From: Sphingomonas hominis
Lineage (GTDB): Bacteria > Pseudomonadota > Alphaproteobacteria > Sphingomonadales > Sphingomonadaceae
DNA length: 64,000 nt
Assembly (NCBI RefSeq): GCF_013328205.1
Contig: NZ_JABULH010000004.1
Location: 248,001 to 312,000 of the forward strand
Reading direction: 5' to 3'
Shown: one piece after another, positions 60,944-64,000 of the stretch
How positions within the stretch are numbered: the first letter of the stretch is position 1
Layout of the letters: every line of letters starts with the position of its first letter
Notes under the pieces: model-generated
Database searches by the model: none
What the model saw: the letters and a program-made list of their open reading frames with translations, nothing else
Told to the model about the DNA's origin: nothing
Translations under genes and position numbers: made by a program

Positions 60944-62529
60944 CGGGAGGAGGCTCTGCGGCGAAGAAGGAAACGGAGATCGGACACGCGGAACGCGCCG
61001 GTCGCGAAACAGGCTACCGCGTAGACGAGCACGCCCGCGCCGACCAGCACCGCCAGCGCCAACCCGCGCGTCACGATGCTGCCGGTCAGATAGGGATCGA
61101 TCGGCGGTGTAACGAGCAGCAGCGTAGCGCCCATCAGCGCCGCCGCGACCGCGAGCCGAGGTACCTTGCGCCGCACCTGCGCGTCGAGCGTGAAATGCCC
61201 CTGTCTCGCGAGCGTGACGTAGAGCGATGCCACGTTGATGGTCGAGGCGAGCGCGGTGGCGAGCGGTGGGCCGACTTGCCCGATCTCGTAACGCCCGAGC
61301 AGCGGAATGAGGATCAGGTTGCCGACCAAGTTGATGCCGACCGACCATAGCGCAAGCCGCACCGGCGTCTTGGTGTCGGCGCGCGCGTAGAAGCCGGGAG
61401 TCAGCACCTTGACCAGCACGTAGCTGGGCAGGCCAATCGAGAACGCCGACAGCGCGAGCGCGGCACGCGTCGTGTCAGCGGCGTCGAACGCGCCGTGCTG
61501 GAACAGCCCGCGCACGATCGGTTCGGCGGCGAAGACGAAGGCGGCGGTCGCGGGCAGGGTCAGGAACAACGCGAGTTCGAGCCCGCGGTTCTGCGTCTCC
61601 ATCGCCTCCGCCTCGCGCCCCTCGCTCAAAAGCCGCGACACGACGGGCAGCAGGATCGTGCCGAGCCCGATACCGATCATCCCCAGCGGCAACTGGTTGA
61701 GGCGATCGGCATAATAGATTGCCGAGATCGACCCCGCCGACAGCAATCCACCCGCGAGCGCGGTCGAGATCGCGAGGTTGATCTGCGCCGCTCCTGCGCC
61801 GGCGGCGGCGGGGACGATCAGCTTCAGCAATCGCTTCACGTCGTCGTCGAGCTTGGGGAAGCGCAACCGCAAGTGCACGCCCGCGCGGCGGCACGCCCAC
61901 ACGAGCCAGGCGAGCTGCAACGCGCCACCCGCCGTAACAGAGATCGCCTGCGCACGCGCGGTGTCATACGCGTCGTCGCCGTGGAAGAAGACCAGCCCGG
62001 CGATCATTGCCACGTTCAACAGGATCGGCGCAGCGGCATTGACCCAGAATTTGTTGAGCGAGTTGAGAATGCCACCGAGTAGCGACACCAACGAGATCAG
62101 CATCAAATATGGGATGGTGAAGCGCGACAGCGTCACTGCGAAGGCAAAATCGGTCGGAGAAGGGTGCTGCCGCTCGAACCCGCCCGACAGTCCCCAGGTG
62201 ATCGGATAGGCCGCGATCAGCATCAGGGCGGTGAACGCGACCAGGATCGGGAACAGCAATGCCAGCGCCCGCTCGGCGAAGTCGACGCCGGCCGCGGTTC
62301 CGCCGCCTTCCGCCACCTTGCGGTTGAACAGCGGGATGAACGCGGCGGAGAAGGCGCCTTCCGCGAACAACGCGCGGAACATGTTGGGCAGGCGGAACGC
62401 GACGAAGAAGGCGTCGGACGCGAAGCTCGCGCCCACGTACGCCGCCTGCAACGTGTCGCGCACCAATGCCAGCACGCGGCTGGCGAGCGTCAGCCCGCCG
62501 ACCGAGCCGAGCGCGCGGGCCAGGTTCAT
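60940..62529 (-). CDS. murJ: Lipid II flippase MurJ
   Basis: 529 aa polytopic inner-membrane protein of the MOP exporter family that flips lipid II for peptidoglycan synthesis. The opening SVGGLTLASRVLALVRDTLQ, FVAFRLPNMFRALFAEGAFS, GGILNSLNKFWVNAAAPILLN and YADRLNQLPLGMIGIGLGTI are diagnostic, with about 14 hydrophobic segments. ATG 62529. It overlaps the trpS start by four bases, so trpS is translated after it. Confidence 0.96.
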   Translation of the reverse strand: MNLARALGSVGGLTLASRVLALVRDTLQAAYVGASFASDAFFVAFRLPNMFRALFAEGAFSAAFIPLFNRKVAEGGGTAAGVDFAERALALLFPILVAFTALMLIAAYPITWGLSGGFERQHPSPTDFAFAVTLSRFTIPYLMLISLVSLLGGILNSLNKFWVNAAAPILLNVAMIAGLVFFHGDDAYDTARAQAISVTAGGALQLAWLVWACRRAGVHLRLRFPKLDDDVKRLLKLIVPAAAGAGAAQINLAISTALAGGLLSAGSISAIYYADRLNQLPLGMIGIGLGTILLPVVSRLLSEGREAEAMETQNRGLELALFLTLPATAAFVFAAEPIVRGLFQHGAFDAADTTRAALALSAFSIGLPSYVLVKVLTPGFYARADTKTPVRLALWSVGINLVGNLILIPLLGRYEIGQVGPPLATALASTINVASLYVTLARQGHFTLDAQVRRKVPRLAVAAALMGATLLLVTPPIDPYLTGSIVTRGLALAVLVGAGVLVYAVACFATGAFRVSDLRFLLRRRASSR

Positions 62530-62558
62530 CGCTTAATCTGCCCCTGGCCCGTCAGAAA

Positions 62559-63071
62559 TCAGGCGTGGCCGACCTGGCCGTCGCCGAACTGGATGCCCTG
62601 CTGCTGCGCCTGCTGGAGGAACAATGCGTTGAAGTCGATCGGCTCGAGCACCAGCGGCGGGAAGCCGCCGTCACGGATCGCATCCGACACCACGCGGCGC
62701 GCGAACGGGAACAGCAGGCGCGGGCCTTCGCCCAGCAGGAACGGCTGAACGTGCTCGGCCGGGATGTTGCGCAGGCCGAACAGCCCGGCGTAGCTCAACT
62801 CTGTGATGAACGCGGTCTGCCCGTTAGAGGTCGCGCGAACCTCGATCTTCAGCACGACCTCGTGCACTTCCTCGCCGACCTGATTGGCGCCGATGTCGAA
62901 CTGGACGTTGATTTCGGGCGGGGTCTCGTTCTGGTAGATCGCGGGCGCGTTCGGGTTCTCGAACGACAAGTCCTTGACGTATTGCGAGATAAGGCCGGCG
63001 GCGGGCGCCTGATCGGCACCGTTCGCGAACGCGTCGCTGCCCTGCGCGCCGCCGTTGTCCTGCTCGTCCAT
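62559..63071 (-). CDS. secB: Protein-export chaperone SecB
   Basis: 170 aa from ATG 63071. The chaperone core shows YVKDLSFENPNAPAIYQNE, EVVLKIEVRATSNGQTAF, LSYAGLFGLRNIPAEHVQPF and LLFPFARRVVSDAIRDGGFP. It holds unfolded precursors for SecA. An acidic, Gly/Asn/Ala-rich N-terminal lead of about 30 residues precedes the core. The MurJ gene starts about 30 bases downstream on the same strand. Confidence 0.96.
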   Translation of the reverse strand: MDEQDNGGAQGSDAFANGADQAPAAGLISQYVKDLSFENPNAPAIYQNETPPEINVQFDIGANQVGEEVHEVVLKIEVRATSNGQTAFITELSYAGLFGLRNIPAEHVQPFLLGEGPRLLFPFARRVVSDAIRDGGFPPLVLEPIDFNALFLQQAQQQGIQFGDGQVGHA

Positions 63072-63214
63072 GATCCTATTCCTCGTGATCGGGGCGCTCG
63101 CGCCCAAGTGCCGCGCGCCTAGCAGCGCCGATCCACGGATACAACGTGCCCGCTCGGCGATTTGAAGTTCGGACGCGACACGACTATGTTGCGCCCTAGC
63201 TGATCGGAGGCCCG

Positions 63215-63859
63215 GTGTTCTACGTAGTCCTGCTCGCGATGGTCGCCGCGTTTCTGGCCCTTCGCCTTTATTCGGTGCTCGGCAAGCGTGGCGGGCACGA
63301 ACAACCCCTGCCGCGTCCGGCCGATGAGCGTGTGGCTGCGCCAGTCGCGTCGCGCGCGGTCGAGAAGGTTGCCGAGGCGCGCACGCCAACGGTTCGCCCG
63401 TTCGACAGCGGTGCGGAAACCGGGCTGCGCGCGATCGCCGCCGCCGACCCGGGTTTCGACGTGTCGCGCTTCATCGACGGATCGCAGTCGGCCTACCGCA
63501 TGATCCTGGAAGCGTTCTGGCGCGGCGACGAGGACGCGCTGGCCGAGCTGGTCGTACCCGACGTGCGCGATGCCTTTGTCGAAGCGATCGAGGCGCGGCG
63601 CGATGCCGGTCACGTGCTCGACAATCGCCTGGTCGTGATCGAGCGCGCGTCAATCGTGTCGGCGGCGCTCGAAGGGCGCGAGGCGCGCATCGCGGTGCGC
63701 TTCGACGCCGATATCGCCGCGATCACCCGCAATGCCGATGGAGACGTGGTTGCGGGCTCGACCAGCGACGCGGTGCAGACGCACGATCTGTGGACGTTCA
63801 CGCGCACCGTGAAGAGCGCTGACCCGAACTGGCTGCTCGCGGATACCGACGAAGCGTGA
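63215..63859 (+). CDS. Tim44/TimA-like domain protein, membrane-anchored
   Basis: 214 aa from GTG 63215, with GGAGG 8 bases upstream. One N-terminal membrane segment (FYVVLLAMVAAFLALRLYSV) is followed by a linker and the Tim44-like domain (about 95-205: YRMILEAFWRGDEDALAELV, then LEGREARIAVRFDADIAAIT, then TFTRTVKSADPNWLLADT). This alphaproteobacterial family is found next to mltA and secB; its role in inner-membrane assembly is inferred from that. The stop overlaps the next start (GTGA). Confidence 0.9.
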   Translation: MFYVVLLAMVAAFLALRLYSVLGKRGGHEQPLPRPADERVAAPVASRAVEKVAEARTPTVRPFDSGAETGLRAIAAADPGFDVSRFIDGSQSAYRMILEAFWRGDEDALAELVVPDVRDAFVEAIEARRDAGHVLDNRLVVIERASIVSAALEGREARIAVRFDADIAAITRNADGDVVAGSTSDAVQTHDLWTFTRTVKSADPNWLLADTDEA

Positions 63860-64000
63860 GCTACCGGCAGGGGGGTGCGGCGCTCGCCATCGCATTGGCG
63901 CTGTCCGCGTGCGTGGGCGGCGGCAATCCACCGCCGCGGCCGCAGATCGGTGGGCAGTCCAGCGCGGCGCCGCCGCTTCCGTCGCGTGATCGAGGCGAGA
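63856..64000 (+). CDS. Lipoprotein, probable murein transglycosylase A (partial, runs off the right edge)
   Basis: The GTG overlaps the stop of the Tim44-like gene (GTGA). The first 48 codons give VSYRQGGAALAIALALSAC, a lipoprotein signal peptide with lipobox LSAC, then a Gly/Pro-rich linker (GGGNPPPRPQIGG). No catalytic domain is inside the window. The order secB, Tim44-like, lipoprotein suggests MltA; this is a synteny-based inference. Confidence 0.5.
   Translation, partial: MSYRQGGAALAIALALSACVGGGNPPPRPQIGGQSSAAPPLPSRDRGE

Noticed and set aside
1-64000. CRISPR arrays, phage modules, insertion sequences, toxin-antitoxin operons
   Set aside because: No regular spaced repeats, integrase, transposase or toxin-type pair was found in either strand.

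Overview
The window is a contiguous, high-GC (roughly two-thirds G+C by eye) chromosomal segment of an alphaproteobacterium, most likely Sphingomonas or a close relative in the Sphingomonadales. The grounds are the CckA and ChvG/ChvI two-component systems, a truncated alphaproteobacterial PTS branch (HPr, EIIA, short HprK, RapZ), a direct-repeat LexA box (GTTC-N7-GTTC) in front of recA, GANTC sites crowded in front of dnaA, a class II DAHP synthase, the rpsT-dnaA neighbourhood, and a secB-Tim44-like-(probable mltA) arrangement. I see almost only core chromosomal genes: no integrase, transposase, phage module, CRISPR array or rRNA operon. There is one tRNA gene, tRNA-Glu(CTC).

Layout. 0-9 kb: a partial lytic transglycosylase and a uracil-DNA glycosylase (minus), then ETF-QO, a TPR protein, ispE, an odd crotonase-fold protein, recA with its LexA box and terminator, a methyltransferase and a GST. 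9-14 kb: a phosphorelay cassette of a large membrane hybrid kinase, a small secreted protein, a LuxR-type regulator and an Hpt protein. 14-20 kb: M28 peptidase, NYN-LOTUS protein, a small acidic protein, a GreB-like factor and a soluble lytic transglycosylase (minus), with dapA diverging. 20-29 kb: smpB, a DUF2062 protein, cckA, a single-domain receiver, ilvD, a lipoprotein, nnr and an RlmD/TrmA-like methyltransferase. 29-34 kb: truA-fmt (minus), then recR, def, rmuC (plus). 34-42 kb: arginase family, TrmH family, the PTS/RapZ/HprK/ChvG/ChvI block, tRNA-Glu and DAHP synthase, all minus. 42-50 kb: SDR, two microproteins, D-2-hydroxyacid dehydrogenase, cysS, a nitrilase-family amidase, rpsU, FKBP, metallophosphatase, galU. 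50-56 kb: a tightly coupled minus-strand operon ubiE-ubiB-membrane protein-coaBC-dut-TonB-C-like protein-ThiF/MoeB family. 56-64 kb: mutM, rpsT, dnaA, PspC, trpS-murJ-secB, a Tim44-like protein and the start of a probable MltA lipoprotein.

How the genes fit together. Several cassettes are translationally coupled through ATGA, GTGA, TTGA or TGATG junctions. The PTS proteins have no sugar permease here and sit beside ChvG/ChvI, which suggests a regulatory rather than a transport role. CckA is the upper kinase of the cell-cycle relay, and the dnaA upstream region holds five GANTC (CcrM-type) sites in about 220 bp, so two parts of alphaproteobacterial cell-cycle control are visible. Cell-wall genes recur: two lytic transglycosylases, murJ, dapA and probable mltA.

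Less ordinary features include a dispersed intergenic element with paired TGACNTT half-sites (two long copies upstream of rmuC and the FKBP gene, shorter versions after recA and before dnaA), a second dispersed repeat next to two of these, two microproteins of 37 and 48 aa, and three enzyme-fold proteins whose usual catalytic or metal-binding residues are replaced. I found no clear-cut novel defence or mobile system. All functional calls are from reading motifs; no database search was run.
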